Position numbers and translations under genes: made by a program
Origin: Sulfurimonas sp.
GTDB lineage: Bacteria; Campylobacterota; Campylobacteria; Campylobacterales; Sulfurimonadaceae
Reading direction: 5' to 3'
Assembly (NCBI RefSeq): GCF_026988655.1
Contig: NZ_JALSKT010000018.1
Span: forward strand, 1 to 62,441
Length of the DNA stretch: 62,441 nucleotides
In this document: piece by piece, positions 27,393 through 35,570 of the stretch
Numbering within the stretch: position 1 is the first letter of the stretch
Layout: each line of letters begins with the position of its first letter
Notes under the pieces: generated by a model
The model's database searches: none
The model's input: only the letters and a program-made list of their open reading frames with translations
Told to the model about the DNA's origin: nothing

Positions 27393-28584
27393 TAGTTTCA
27401 TTTTTGCAAATGAAAATAATGCTTCATTAGATAAGTTTATCTCAGATTATAAGAATAAACAGTTTGAATATGATTATGAAAAGAGTGAAGCAGAGGGTTC
27501 AAAACTACGAGATTCGTGGATAGCACCACTGCGTTTGAATTATAGTTACTCTAAGAGTAACCCATTTTCCTCAGAGCAACTCAATGAAAATGCGTCTATA
27601 CGTATGGATCAGCCTATTTTTCAAAGTGGTGGAATCTACTACGGTATTAAATTTGCAAATGCAAGCAAGTTGTACAATGATGTATCTATTGATGTTGCAA
27701 AACGTAAAATGATAAAAGATGCCATTGCTATTTTAATGCAGATAAAACAGACAGGGTACAGAGAAAAAAAGCAAAAATTACAGATAAAAAACTCTGAGAT
27801 TAATTTAGCACAAAAAAAAGAGCAATATTTAAATGGACAGTTGGATTCGGGCTTTTTAGATAATGCTATTATTCAAAAAAATATCGTCACAGAAGCATTA
27901 TATGATATACAAACAAATAAAGAGAGACTTATTAACAGACTGAAAGCTTTAAGTGATGTGGATTACAAAAAGGCCAATGTCTTACATTTAGATTCTATCA
28001 CAAGAGAAGAATTTTTAGGACACAATATTGTACTGCAAAAAAGCGATGCAGAGATAGAGAAAAATAGATATGCAAAAGAGATACGAGTAGCAAAATATCT
28101 CCCAAGTATCAATCTAACAGCGGGATATAATTGGCAAAAAACATCCAATCAAGTCTTTCAGGTTGGACAAAATTTTGTTAATAATTCAAATGAACTTAAT
28201 TTCTATGATTATGGTTTTAAAGCTTCACTACCTATAGATTTAAATACTTTTAAAGATATAGAATCTGCCAAAGTGGACTATCTTAAATCCCAAGTAGTTA
28301 GAACAGATAAAGAGAGAGAGCTAAGAGCACTCTATAATCAGGTGATGCAAAATATAGAGAACTTTAACAAAAAGATAAAACTCTCAAAAGAAAATAAAAA
28401 ACTTTACGCAAAACTGCTTAAAGATACGAACAAACTGTATGCAGCAGGCTATAAAACAAAGTATGATGTTGATACTCTCTCAAATTCATTAAAAATTCAA
28501 ACACTTGATACCAAAATATATGAGATGGATAAACAGTTAGAACTTCTTAACTTATATGAAATGTATCTCCATGATAAAAAGTAA
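27349..28584 (+). CDS. TolC-like outer membrane efflux protein
   Basis: 411 residues with a signal peptide (LLVLLCLSSSSFIFA) and two alpha-helical/beta repeat halves as in outer membrane efflux proteins; for example YSKSNPFSSEQLNENASIRM and the coiled helices around 110-190 and 310-400. The start inside argD is preferred because AGGAA lies just upstream and the signal peptide begins there; 15 codons of the signal peptide are read from argD coding sequence. It likely pairs with the HlyD-like adaptor of the same operon. Confidence 0.75.
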   Translation: MKAFKLLVLLCLSSSSFIFANENNASLDKFISDYKNKQFEYDYEKSEAEGSKLRDSWIAPLRLNYSYSKSNPFSSEQLNENASIRMDQPIFQSGGIYYGIKFANASKLYNDVSIDVAKRKMIKDAIAILMQIKQTGYREKKQKLQIKNSEINLAQKKEQYLNGQLDSGFLDNAIIQKNIVTEALYDIQTNKERLINRLKALSDVDYKKANVLHLDSITREEFLGHNIVLQKSDAEIEKNRYAKEIRVAKYLPSINLTAGYNWQKTSNQVFQVGQNFVNNSNELNFYDYGFKASLPIDLNTFKDIESAKVDYLKSQVVRTDKERELRALYNQVMQNIENFNKKIKLSKENKKLYAKLLKDTNKLYAAGYKTKYDVDTLSNSLKIQTLDTKIYEMDKQLELLNLYEMYLHDKK

Positions 28585-28598
28585 AAGCAAGGATAAAA

Positions 28599-29606
28599 AT
28601 GCGATTTAGCGAGTATATGACACAATGGCTGTATGGCGAAAATGGTTACTATGCCACATATAAAAATATAGGAAAAAGTGGAGACTTTTATACAGCAGTA
28701 AGTACAAGTAAATTCTTTGGTGGAACAATTGCTAAACATATTATCTCTTTGATAGATGAAGGTTTTTTAAAGTCAAACGCAGTAATATGCGAGATAGGGG
28801 CGCATCATGGTTACTTTTTGGCTGATGTGTGTGAATTTATTTATACACTCAGACCTGAACTCCTTTCTAGTTTTAAGTTTGTGATTATTGAGAAATTTGA
28901 TGACCTACAAGCACATCAAACACGATATTTTGAAGAAAGTTTTGGCGACGCGGTGCAGTTGACACATTATAAAAGCTTGAGTGAATTACAATGCGATAAT
29001 GCTTTTTTTATTGCAAATGAAATATTTGATGCTTTCCCTTGTGAGCTTTATTATAAAGGTAAAACTGCAAGTGTACAAAATCATAATGTAGAGTTTGATG
29101 TAGAAGATGAATGGGTGAGGGCTCAAGCTAAAAAGTATCATAAAGATAGAGGCGAGATAGCTGTAGGCTATGAAGAATTTGCACAAGAGATGGTAAACGC
29201 AGCAAAAAGTTTTGAATTTATGAGTTTTGATTATGGAGAGATGCAAGCACGTCCTGACTTCTCACTTAGAATTTATGCCAAACATACAGTGATACCATTT
29301 TTTACTCCCAAAGAGAATGAAGAGTATATTCCACGTGAGGAGCTTTTTGCAAAGAGCGATATCACGTATGACGTAACCTTTGCGCATGTTAAAGATGCCT
29401 ACGAGGCTGCAGGTACCACATATATCGAGCTAAAAGCTCAGATGGTTGCTCTTGTTGATATGGGAATACTAGATCTTTTAGAGATCTTAAAAGATAATGC
29501 TGATGAAAAGATATATAAACAAGAACTTGAGAAAGCAAAAATGTTGATTATGCCAAATTTTTTAGGTGAAAGGTTTAAGATGATAAAGTTTCGAAAGACT
29601 CTTTAG
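28599..29606 (+). CDS. MidA-like SAM-dependent methyltransferase
   Basis: 335 residues of the DUF185/Methyltransf_28 family (NDUFAF7/MidA), recognised by MTQWLYGENGYYATYKNIGKSGDFYTAVS-type N-terminus with IGKSGDFYT, the SAM motif CEIGAHHGYFL and FFIANEIFDAFPCELY. In mitochondria the homologue methylates a complex I arginine; the bacterial substrate is not settled. AAGGATAAAA precedes the ATG. The end overlaps convergent pilT by 4 bp. It is the last gene of the operon that starts with the adaptor. Confidence 0.85.
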   Translation: MRFSEYMTQWLYGENGYYATYKNIGKSGDFYTAVSTSKFFGGTIAKHIISLIDEGFLKSNAVICEIGAHHGYFLADVCEFIYTLRPELLSSFKFVIIEKFDDLQAHQTRYFEESFGDAVQLTHYKSLSELQCDNAFFIANEIFDAFPCELYYKGKTASVQNHNVEFDVEDEWVRAQAKKYHKDRGEIAVGYEEFAQEMVNAAKSFEFMSFDYGEMQARPDFSLRIYAKHTVIPFFTPKENEEYIPREELFAKSDITYDVTFAHVKDAYEAAGTTYIELKAQMVALVDMGILDLLEILKDNADEKIYKQELEKAKMLIMPNFLGERFKMIKFRKTL

Positions 29607-30700
29607 AGTCCTTCTAGCATTTTCATTAACTCTTCTGGGCGGTTAGAGTTTTTTAAAGCATTTTCTCTTGAAATAACTCTTTTTTGAAGGAGTTCGATGA
29701 GTTGCTGTGCTTGTGTTGTCATATTCGTTTCTTGCTGATTTAATTGCATTTGTGAGTATATTTGATGGACTTTATCTTCTCGAATCTGATTTTGAACAGC
29801 AGGGTTGGTAATGAGAATCTCTTGTGTTGCAACCTTACCACTTCCAATACGAGGAATAAGTGTCTGAGAAATAACAGCAACAAGAGAAGATGCAAGTTGT
29901 GCACGAATTTGTGCTTGTTCTTCACCTGCAAAAACATCGATGATACGGTTAATCGTTCCTGGAGCTGAGTTTGTGTGCAGTGTACCAAAAACAAGGTGTC
30001 CTGTCTCAGCAGCAGTTAGAGCCGCACCAATAGTTTCAGCATCCCTCATTTCCCCAATAAGTATAATATCAGGATCTTGACGAAGTGCATACTTTAAAGC
30101 TGCCGCAAAAGACTTGGTATTGCTCCCTACATCACGTTGGGAAAAGAGAGATTTTATATTTTTATGAACAAACTCAACTGGGTCTTCGATGGTGATAATG
30201 TGTCGTCTTTCTGTCATGTTGATTTCGTGTAGCATGGAAGCAAGGGTTGTTGATTTACCACTTCCGGTTGGACCAGTAACAAGAATGAGACCCTTTTCCT
30301 TTTTTACAAGTTCTTTAAATATTGGAGGATTTCCATACTCATCAAGTGTTGGAATTTCAAGAGGAATCATACGAAATGCACAGGCAATTCCGTGAATAGT
30401 ACGGTAATAGTTAGCACGAAAACGTCCAATCTCTTTAAGCTCAAATGAAAAATCAAGTTCGTTATGTTCTTCAAACTCTTTCTTTTGTTTGTCTTCTATA
30501 AGTGAGTAAGCCATCTCTTCAACATCTTTAGCACTAAGTACGGGAAGATTTAAAGCGCGGATCTCTTTGTCAATTCTAATCTGAGGTTCACTTCCTACAA
30601 CAAGATGTAAATCAGATGATTTAAAAGCTAGGACACTTTTTAACAGTTTTTTGATATCTAAAGTTTTGTTTGAACTTTGGTTCTCTACTTCTTCACTCAT
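29603..30700 (-). CDS. pilT: PilT-like type IV pilus retraction ATPase
   Basis: Hexameric secretion-type ATPase that retracts type IV pili. 365 residues: an N-terminal PAS-like domain (SSDLHLVVGSEPQIRID), Walker A GPTGSGKST at 143-151, the aspartate box ITIEDPVEFVH, Walker B DPDIILIGEMRDAET at 210-223 and the His box AAETGHLVFGTLHTNSA. This matches PilT more closely than PilB. It overlaps the Spx-like gene by 4 bp. No pilin or assembly genes are in the window. DNA uptake often depends on such ATPases, which is relevant to the dispersed octamer described in the findings. Confidence 0.88.
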   Translation of the reverse strand: MSEEVENQSSNKTLDIKKLLKSVLAFKSSDLHLVVGSEPQIRIDKEIRALNLPVLSAKDVEEMAYSLIEDKQKKEFEEHNELDFSFELKEIGRFRANYYRTIHGIACAFRMIPLEIPTLDEYGNPPIFKELVKKEKGLILVTGPTGSGKSTTLASMLHEINMTERRHIITIEDPVEFVHKNIKSLFSQRDVGSNTKSFAAALKYALRQDPDIILIGEMRDAETIGAALTAAETGHLVFGTLHTNSAPGTINRIIDVFAGEEQAQIRAQLASSLVAVISQTLIPRIGSGKVATQEILITNPAVQNQIREDKVHQIYSQMQLNQQETNMTTQAQQLIELLQKRVISRENALKNSNRPEELMKMLEGL

Positions 30701-31038
30701 AAGAAACTCCTTTGGTATATTTCTTCATTAAAGCCTACGATAACTTGATCATTAAACTCCACTACTGGGCGTTTAATCAAAAGGTTTTCCTTGCAAAGCC
30801 ACTCTTTTTGTCCCTCTTCATCGAGGTTTAACTCTTTAAGCTTTAGATTTCTATATGTAGTACTTCTCGTGTTAAATAGCGTTTTCATATCAACTTTTGA
30901 ACTCCAATAAGAGATCTTCTCACAAGGTAGTTTTTCTGTTTTAAAATCAAACAGTTCATACTCAATCGCATGTTTTTTAAAAAACGACAGGGCTTTTTTT
31001 ACACTGTCGCAATTTTTGATGCCATAAACTTTTAGCAT
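30697..31038 (-). CDS. ArsC/Spx-family protein (YffB-like)
   Basis: 113 residues with a thioredoxin-like fold. MLKVYGIKNCDSVKKALSFF carries the single N-terminal cysteine C10, and RPVVEFNDQVIVGFNEE is the typical C-terminal strand. This matches the YffB branch rather than true arsenate reductase, which has additional arginine ligands. Probably a glutathione- or thiol-dependent reductase; substrate unknown. It sits between gatC (3 bp) and pilT (4-bp overlap). Confidence 0.75.
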   Translation of the reverse strand: MLKVYGIKNCDSVKKALSFFKKHAIEYELFDFKTEKLPCEKISYWSSKVDMKTLFNTRSTTYRNLKLKELNLDEEGQKEWLCKENLLIKRPVVEFNDQVIVGFNEEIYQRSFL

Positions 31039-31041
31039 TTT

Positions 31042-31332
31042 TTACTCTATAATTTTAGGAACGATGAAAAAATCATCAGCACTTTTTGGTGCATGTTTTA
31101 AAACATCTTTACTAATTGTTGGATTGTTTTGTGGAATGTCTTCTCTGAGTGGAGTAGCTCTCTCACTCATAGCAAAAGTTCCATCAACATTTTGGGTGTC
31201 AAGTTCACTTAAATTATCCACAAAACTTACAATTTCAGATAATTGTGCGATTATTTCTTCACGTTTGTCATCATTAACTTTTAAAAAAGATAATTTTTCC
31301 AATCTAGTTAAGAGTGCGTCATCTACTTGCAT
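31042..31332 (-). CDS. gatC: Aspartyl/glutamyl-tRNA amidotransferase subunit C
   Basis: 96-residue small subunit that stabilises GatA-GatB, the enzyme that makes Gln-tRNA and Asn-tRNA from misacylated forms. Recognised by the N-terminal LLTRLEKLSFLKVNDDKREE, IVSFVDNLSELDT and the C-terminal LREDIPQNN with DVLKHAPKSADDFFIVPKII. Its ATG is preceded by AGGATATCAA. gatA and gatB are not nearby, which is normal in this phylum. Confidence 0.93.
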   Translation of the reverse strand: MQVDDALLTRLEKLSFLKVNDDKREEIIAQLSEIVSFVDNLSELDTQNVDGTFAMSERATPLREDIPQNNPTISKDVLKHAPKSADDFFIVPKIIE

Positions 31333-31434
31333 TTGATATCCTATAAATATTTTATTTATTAAATTTTATCATATAAAACTTAGTATTGCACATGGATTTG
31401 ATGAAACTTTAACTTAGTTATGGGTAATATTATG

Positions 31435-31440
31435 AACTTT
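31435..31440 (+). promoter_or_regulatory. Candidate -10 of the yfgM-bamB operon
   Basis: TAATAT in TATGGGTAATATTATG, 23 bases before the TTG start and ahead of AAAGGAACA. The 130-base gap between divergent gatC and this operon shows no other structure. Confidence 0.4.
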
Positions 31441-31462
31441 TAAAAAAATAAAGGAACAGTTT

Positions 31463-32059
31463 TTGAGCTTAAAAGATAATATTGGGATGGTTAAAGAGGA
31501 ACTTACTTCAGAAGAGAAGTTTTTCGAAAAAGCAGTAGTGACTGAAAAGTTTGTAAAAAAATATAAGAATGCAATGATAGGTTCAGTAGTTGTTATTGCT
31601 CTTTTTGTAGCTGGAAATATCATTTATGATGTGAATAAAGAGCATACATTGCAAGAAGCAAACGCAGCTCTATTAACTTTGAAAACAAACCCTCAAGATA
31701 CAGCAGCACTGAAAAACCTGCAATCGTTAAGTCCTGAGTTGCATGATGTGTGGCTTTATTCACAAGCTGTTGTCAGTAAAAATGTAAAAGATTTACAAAA
31801 GCTTGAAGCTTCTAAGGCACTTTTGATTAATGATCTTGCAACGTATGAAGAGGCTCAAAACTTACAAGATAAAGAAAAATTGCAAGCCTATGCTGAGAAA
31901 CAAGGTGCGATATATAAAGACTTAGCACAGATACAAGTTGCCATTATATTAATGAATGAAGGTAAAATCAAAGAGGCACATTCAAAACTAAAAATGATAA
32001 GTATTGATTCTCCACTTGCAACTGTAGCAAAAGCTTTAATGCATTACGGAGTGAAATAG
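31463..32059 (+). CDS. YfgM-like membrane-anchored TPR protein
   Basis: 198 residues: a cytoplasmic N-terminus, one membrane helix (MIGSVVVIALFVAGNIIY, about 39-56) and a helical periplasmic domain with TPR-like repeats (LKTNPQDTAALKNLQSLSPE and later). This matches the layout of YfgM, an ancillary subunit of the SecYEG translocon. Start is TTG with AAAGGAACA upstream. It is followed after 2 bp by a BamB-like lipoprotein gene, the same pairing as yfgM-bamB in gammaproteobacteria, which supports the assignment. Confidence 0.65.
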   Translation: MSLKDNIGMVKEELTSEEKFFEKAVVTEKFVKKYKNAMIGSVVVIALFVAGNIIYDVNKEHTLQEANAALLTLKTNPQDTAALKNLQSLSPELHDVWLYSQAVVSKNVKDLQKLEASKALLINDLATYEEAQNLQDKEKLQAYAEKQGAIYKDLAQIQVAIILMNEGKIKEAHSKLKMISIDSPLATVAKALMHYGVK

Positions 32060-32061
32060 CA

Positions 32062-33054
32062 TTGAAAAAAAATCTTCTTTTTCTTCCTTTATTTATGCTA
32101 CTTTTTTCTGCTTGTAGTACAAAAGAGGTGTATGAGCCTAAAGTAGTCTCTGGGGAGTGGAAAAAATATGCTCCTTTAAAATCAAAGATTGTTGATAGAT
32201 CTTCTAATGTAGCTTTACTCAAAGATGGAAGAGTTCTGAGTAAAAATGGCATTATAAATGTCAAAATAGATAAAGAACAAAGAATTATCTCTCAAAGTGA
32301 TGGTTGGATTTTGAGTGCAACTATTGATGGAAACTTGACACTGAGATCTCAAGATGATCAAAACAAAACAAAAGAGTTTGAACTTAAAAAAACTATTGCA
32401 AGTGCTAGTGTAGATAATGATATGCTTGCTGTGATGTTTGCTGATGATGAGATGGCACTCTATGATATTCCAAGTAAAGCACTTTTGTTTAAAGAGCAAG
32501 GTGGTAAGTCTGTTGCTTCAGATATGCGAATAGTCAATCCTTATTTTATGAATGATTTACTCATTTTTTCAACGCTTGATGGAAAAGTAGTCATTGTAAA
32601 TACAAAACTCAAAAAACGTCTCCGAACAGTAATCGTATCATCTCAAGATTATTTTAACAATATCATTAACTTTAAAATTGTTGACAATAAAATTATTGCA
32701 CTAAGTAATTCTAAAATGCTCTCTTTAACGAAAAAAGAGCTACGTCAAAAGTATGAGATAAGAAATATTGCTTATGATGATAAAACAATATATATCACAA
32801 CAAAGCAGGGCGAAGTTATAGCATTGACACCAGACTTACAAGTTGAGCAAAAAGTAAAGTTTCCTTTTGCACACTTTTTAGGGCTTATAAGTAGTGAAGA
32901 TAAACTCTATGCACTGGAAAAAGAGGGTTATATAATCACGATAGATAAAAAAACTTTTGATTACACTGTAGAAGACGTAGATATTCACGATGGTTTTGTG
33001 TTTACTGCAGGAAAAGTTTTTTATGTTAATGACGAGAAAATTTTAGTAGAATAG
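32062..33054 (+). CDS. BamB-like beta-propeller lipoprotein
   Basis: 330 residues with a lipoprotein signal (LLFLPLFMLLFSACS, acylated C18). The rest is repeated four-stranded blades such as GWILSATIDGNLTLRS, LLIFSTLDGKVVIVNTK and TIYITTKQGEVIAL, a PQQ-like propeller resembling BamB of the outer membrane protein assembly complex. Sequence is diverged, so the role is inferred from fold and from the yfgM neighbour. TTG start with GGAG upstream. It abuts the recombinase start directly. Confidence 0.65.
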   Translation: MKKNLLFLPLFMLLFSACSTKEVYEPKVVSGEWKKYAPLKSKIVDRSSNVALLKDGRVLSKNGIINVKIDKEQRIISQSDGWILSATIDGNLTLRSQDDQNKTKEFELKKTIASASVDNDMLAVMFADDEMALYDIPSKALLFKEQGGKSVASDMRIVNPYFMNDLLIFSTLDGKVVIVNTKLKKRLRTVIVSSQDYFNNIINFKIVDNKIIALSNSKMLSLTKKELRQKYEIRNIAYDDKTIYITTKQGEVIALTPDLQVEQKVKFPFAHFLGLISSEDKLYALEKEGYIITIDKKTFDYTVEDVDIHDGFVFTAGKVFYVNDEKILVE

Positions 33055-33882
33055 ATGTCAAACGAATTAGAAGCCTTTTTAGAGTATATTACTGTAACAA
33101 AGGCTTTAAGTAAAAAGAGTGTTCAAGCATATCAGAATGATTTAGTTCTTATTGAAGAACATTTTAACAAGCCACTTATACAACTTAATACACAAAATCT
33201 TCTTTCCTTTTTAGCAATTTATTCAAATAAGCGTACACTCAATAGAAAACTCTCTTCAGTGAATGCCTTTTTTGATTTTTGTTATAAGGAGCAGTTTAGT
33301 GAGGAAAAAACAAAACTTAAATTTGCTAAAATACCAAAACTGCTTCCTAAATTTTTATCTTATGAAGCTATTTTAAATGCTTTAGATCTAATAGATAAAA
33401 GTACATGGATAGGTAAACGTGACTACGCTTTGATACTTTTTTTGTATGCAAGTGGAGCACGCATTAGCGAATGTCTTGAACTATCTTTGCGTGATATAGA
33501 AGGAGAGTGGTTGCACATTCGTCATGCCAAGGGTGAAAAAGAGCGTATTGTTCCCTTGGCTAGAGTTGCCAAAGAGGCCATAGATACTTACTTAGAAGCC
33601 TGTACTTTTAATAAAGAGTATATTTGGTGTAATTATCAAGGTGGAAAACTCAGTAGAATTTCGGCTTATAAAATTACACAAAAATACCTTGGGGTCTCCC
33701 CTCATGTTTTACGTCACTCTTATGCGACTTCTCTGATACGTGGCGGAGCAGATTTACGTGTAGTGCAGGAGCTTTTAGGGCATGCATCTTTGATGACTAC
33801 GCAAATTTATACACATATACAAAGGCAGGATCTAAAAGATACTGTTGCAATCTGTCATCCGATGGCAAAGGAGTATTTATGA
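33055..33882 (+). CDS. Xer-family tyrosine recombinase
   Basis: 275 residues: an N-terminal SAM-like core-binding domain (LEYITVTKALSKKSVQAYQNDL) and the catalytic domain with the full set R136 (GARISE), K159 (AKGEKERIVP), H217 and R220 (HVLRHSYAT), H243 (LGHASLMTTQ) and nucleophile Y252 (IYTH). It is shorter than the XerH proteins of Helicobacter and Campylobacter (about 350-360 residues) and looks like XerC/XerD. It may resolve chromosome dimers at a dif site, but no such site was seen here. It overlaps the HD gene by 4 bp (ATGA). Confidence 0.85.
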   Translation: MSNELEAFLEYITVTKALSKKSVQAYQNDLVLIEEHFNKPLIQLNTQNLLSFLAIYSNKRTLNRKLSSVNAFFDFCYKEQFSEEKTKLKFAKIPKLLPKFLSYEAILNALDLIDKSTWIGKRDYALILFLYASGARISECLELSLRDIEGEWLHIRHAKGEKERIVPLARVAKEAIDTYLEACTFNKEYIWCNYQGGKLSRISAYKITQKYLGVSPHVLRHSYATSLIRGGADLRVVQELLGHASLMTTQIYTHIQRQDLKDTVAICHPMAKEYL

Positions 33883-34352
33883 ATACAACAAACAATAAAA
33901 TATTTTCAAAGCCATTTTTAGACTCATTGTTTTTTACACAAAACAATTATCATCAGCATGGCGTTTTTTTGCATACACTTCGTGTCACGTATTATGCGCT
34001 AAAAGGTGGCGGTATGAAATTTTTTGCAGCAGGATTACTCCATGATGTAGGAAAGCCTTTTACTGCGTTTAAAAAAGATAAAGAGGATTATGAGTTTAAT
34101 GAGTGGAGTTTTACAGACCATGAAGAAAGAAGCTACCAAATCATAAAAAATTGGCCTTTTATAAGTGAATATACGAAAAAAATAGTAAGATATCATTATC
34201 TAATTCGTGACATTAAAAAATCAAAAACAGAAAATTATCCAAGATATCTTGAAAAAAAAGCTATTTGGGATAGTTTAGATGATAAAATGCAAGAAGATTT
34301 AAAAAAATTTTTACAATATGATGACCAAGGAAAAGGTAAAAGAAGAAGATGA
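33879..34352 (+). CDS. HD-domain hydrolase-like protein
   Basis: 157 residues with an HD domain: H32 in FLHTLRVTYYA, the HD pair in AAGLLHDVGKPF, and HEE in TDHEERSYQI, a likely metal-dependent phosphohydrolase site. The C-terminus is Lys/Arg-rich (GKGKRRR). The target nucleotide or phosphoester is unknown. It overlaps both neighbours by 4 bp, so it is translationally coupled to the recombinase and the NosL-like protein. Confidence 0.7.
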   Translation: MNTTNNKIFSKPFLDSLFFTQNNYHQHGVFLHTLRVTYYALKGGGMKFFAAGLLHDVGKPFTAFKKDKEDYEFNEWSFTDHEERSYQIIKNWPFISEYTKKIVRYHYLIRDIKKSKTENYPRYLEKKAIWDSLDDKMQEDLKKFLQYDDQGKGKRRR

Positions 34353-34852
34353 AAAAAATAATGCCTTATATTGTTATAGCCATTTTAGTTTTAGTTATAG
34401 TGACTGTGTTTCTTTCTCTAGCAAAAGTACAGCATATGGTAGTCATTAAAGAAGGCAATCTTAAAAAACTACCACTTACAATGCAAGTACATAAATTTCA
34501 AGACAGCTTTTGTGGTATGGTTATAGATGACCTTGATTATGCTTCTCAGGTGATAGCTCCTGATGGAAGAACATGGTTTTTTCATGATCATGGAGATTTT
34601 GTACAGTGGCTAGAAGATAAAGAGTTTAAAGATAGTGCCATCATCTGGGTAACGAGTAGAGATACGCACAAATGGATAGATGCAAAAAAAGCGTACTATT
34701 CACTGAATGAAACAACACCGATGGGATTTGGCTTTGGAGCGTACGCACAGAAAAAAGATGGTATGATTGATTTTGACACAATGCGTTTAAAAGTGCTTCG
34801 TGGTGAAACGCTGAAAAACCCCAAGATACGAAAACAGATATTAGGAAAATAA
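34349..34852 (+). CDS. NosL-like copper chaperone candidate
   Basis: 167 residues anchored by one N-terminal helix (IVIAILVLVIVTVFLSLA). The periplasmic part carries DSFCGMVID with C55 and M57, a histidine pair in FFHDHGDF, WIDAKKAYY and PMGFGFGAYA, which is the pattern of NosL, the Cu(I) chaperone of nitrous oxide reductase. It has a membrane anchor in place of a lipobox. No nosZ is in the window. The next gene encodes a DsbD_2-type protein often linked to copper enzymes. Confidence 0.65.
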   Translation: MKKIMPYIVIAILVLVIVTVFLSLAKVQHMVVIKEGNLKKLPLTMQVHKFQDSFCGMVIDDLDYASQVIAPDGRTWFFHDHGDFVQWLEDKEFKDSAIIWVTSRDTHKWIDAKKAYYSLNETTPMGFGFGAYAQKKDGMIDFDTMRLKVLRGETLKNPKIRKQILGK

Positions 34853-34855
34853 AGT

Positions 34856-35569
34856 ATGGATAGTATTAGTTTATTGACGATTATCAGTATCGCTTTTTTA
34901 GGTTCATTTGGACACTGTATAGGTATGTGTGGTGGTATTGTTGTGGCTTATTCGACTATAAAAATAGAACCAAAAAGCTCAAAAGTATCTAAAACAGTTG
35001 CTCATCTTCTTTATAACTTTGGGCGTGTTTTTACCTACACGATTTTAGGCTTACTGTTTGGCTGGGTTGGGGGAGTAGTCGTATTTAGTAATAATGCTAA
35101 TGGCATACTGCTTATCATTGCTGGTATTGCGATGATTTTAGCAGGACTCTCTTTGATGGGAAAAATTAAATTTTTGACTATCATAGAACATTCCATCTCT
35201 TCTTCAAGCTTTTATAAAAAATCTTTTCAAGAAATTTTACACTCAAAATCAAATGCAAGTTTTTTTATTTTAGGGATGCTAAATGGTCTGCTACCATGCG
35301 GATTTGTTTACTTCTTTGCTATCACTGCTGCGAGTACAGCAAGTCCTCTATATGGGGCTTTAGTGATGTTTATCTTTGGTGTGAGTACAATGCCTGCGAT
35401 GTTTTCTCTAGGCTTTCTTTCATCACTTGCTTCAGCAACTAGCTTTAGAAATATGATGATGAGTCTCTCTTCAGTTGCAGTTATTTTATATGGAACGTTT
35501 ACTATTTACAATGGCTACACATATATAGCCAATCCTCAAAAAACTATACTCGATTGTCATAAATCATAA
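34856..35569 (+). CDS. DsbD_2 / TauE-SafE-like membrane protein
   Basis: 237 residues with six membrane helices. The N-terminal FLGSFGHCIGMCGGIV, an H-C-x-G-M-C-G-G motif, marks the cytochrome c biogenesis transmembrane family commonly found beside cbb3 oxidase genes and copper transporters, where the cysteines and methionines are thought to handle copper or thiols. It follows the NosL-like gene by 3 bp and ends 1 bp before the convergent exporter gene. Confidence 0.75.
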   Translation: MDSISLLTIISIAFLGSFGHCIGMCGGIVVAYSTIKIEPKSSKVSKTVAHLLYNFGRVFTYTILGLLFGWVGGVVVFSNNANGILLIIAGIAMILAGLSLMGKIKFLTIIEHSISSSSFYKKSFQEILHSKSNASFFILGMLNGLLPCGFVYFFAITAASTASPLYGALVMFIFGVSTMPAMFSLGFLSSLASATSFRNMMMSLSSVAVILYGTFTIYNGYTYIANPQKTILDCHKS

Positions 35570-35570
35570 A

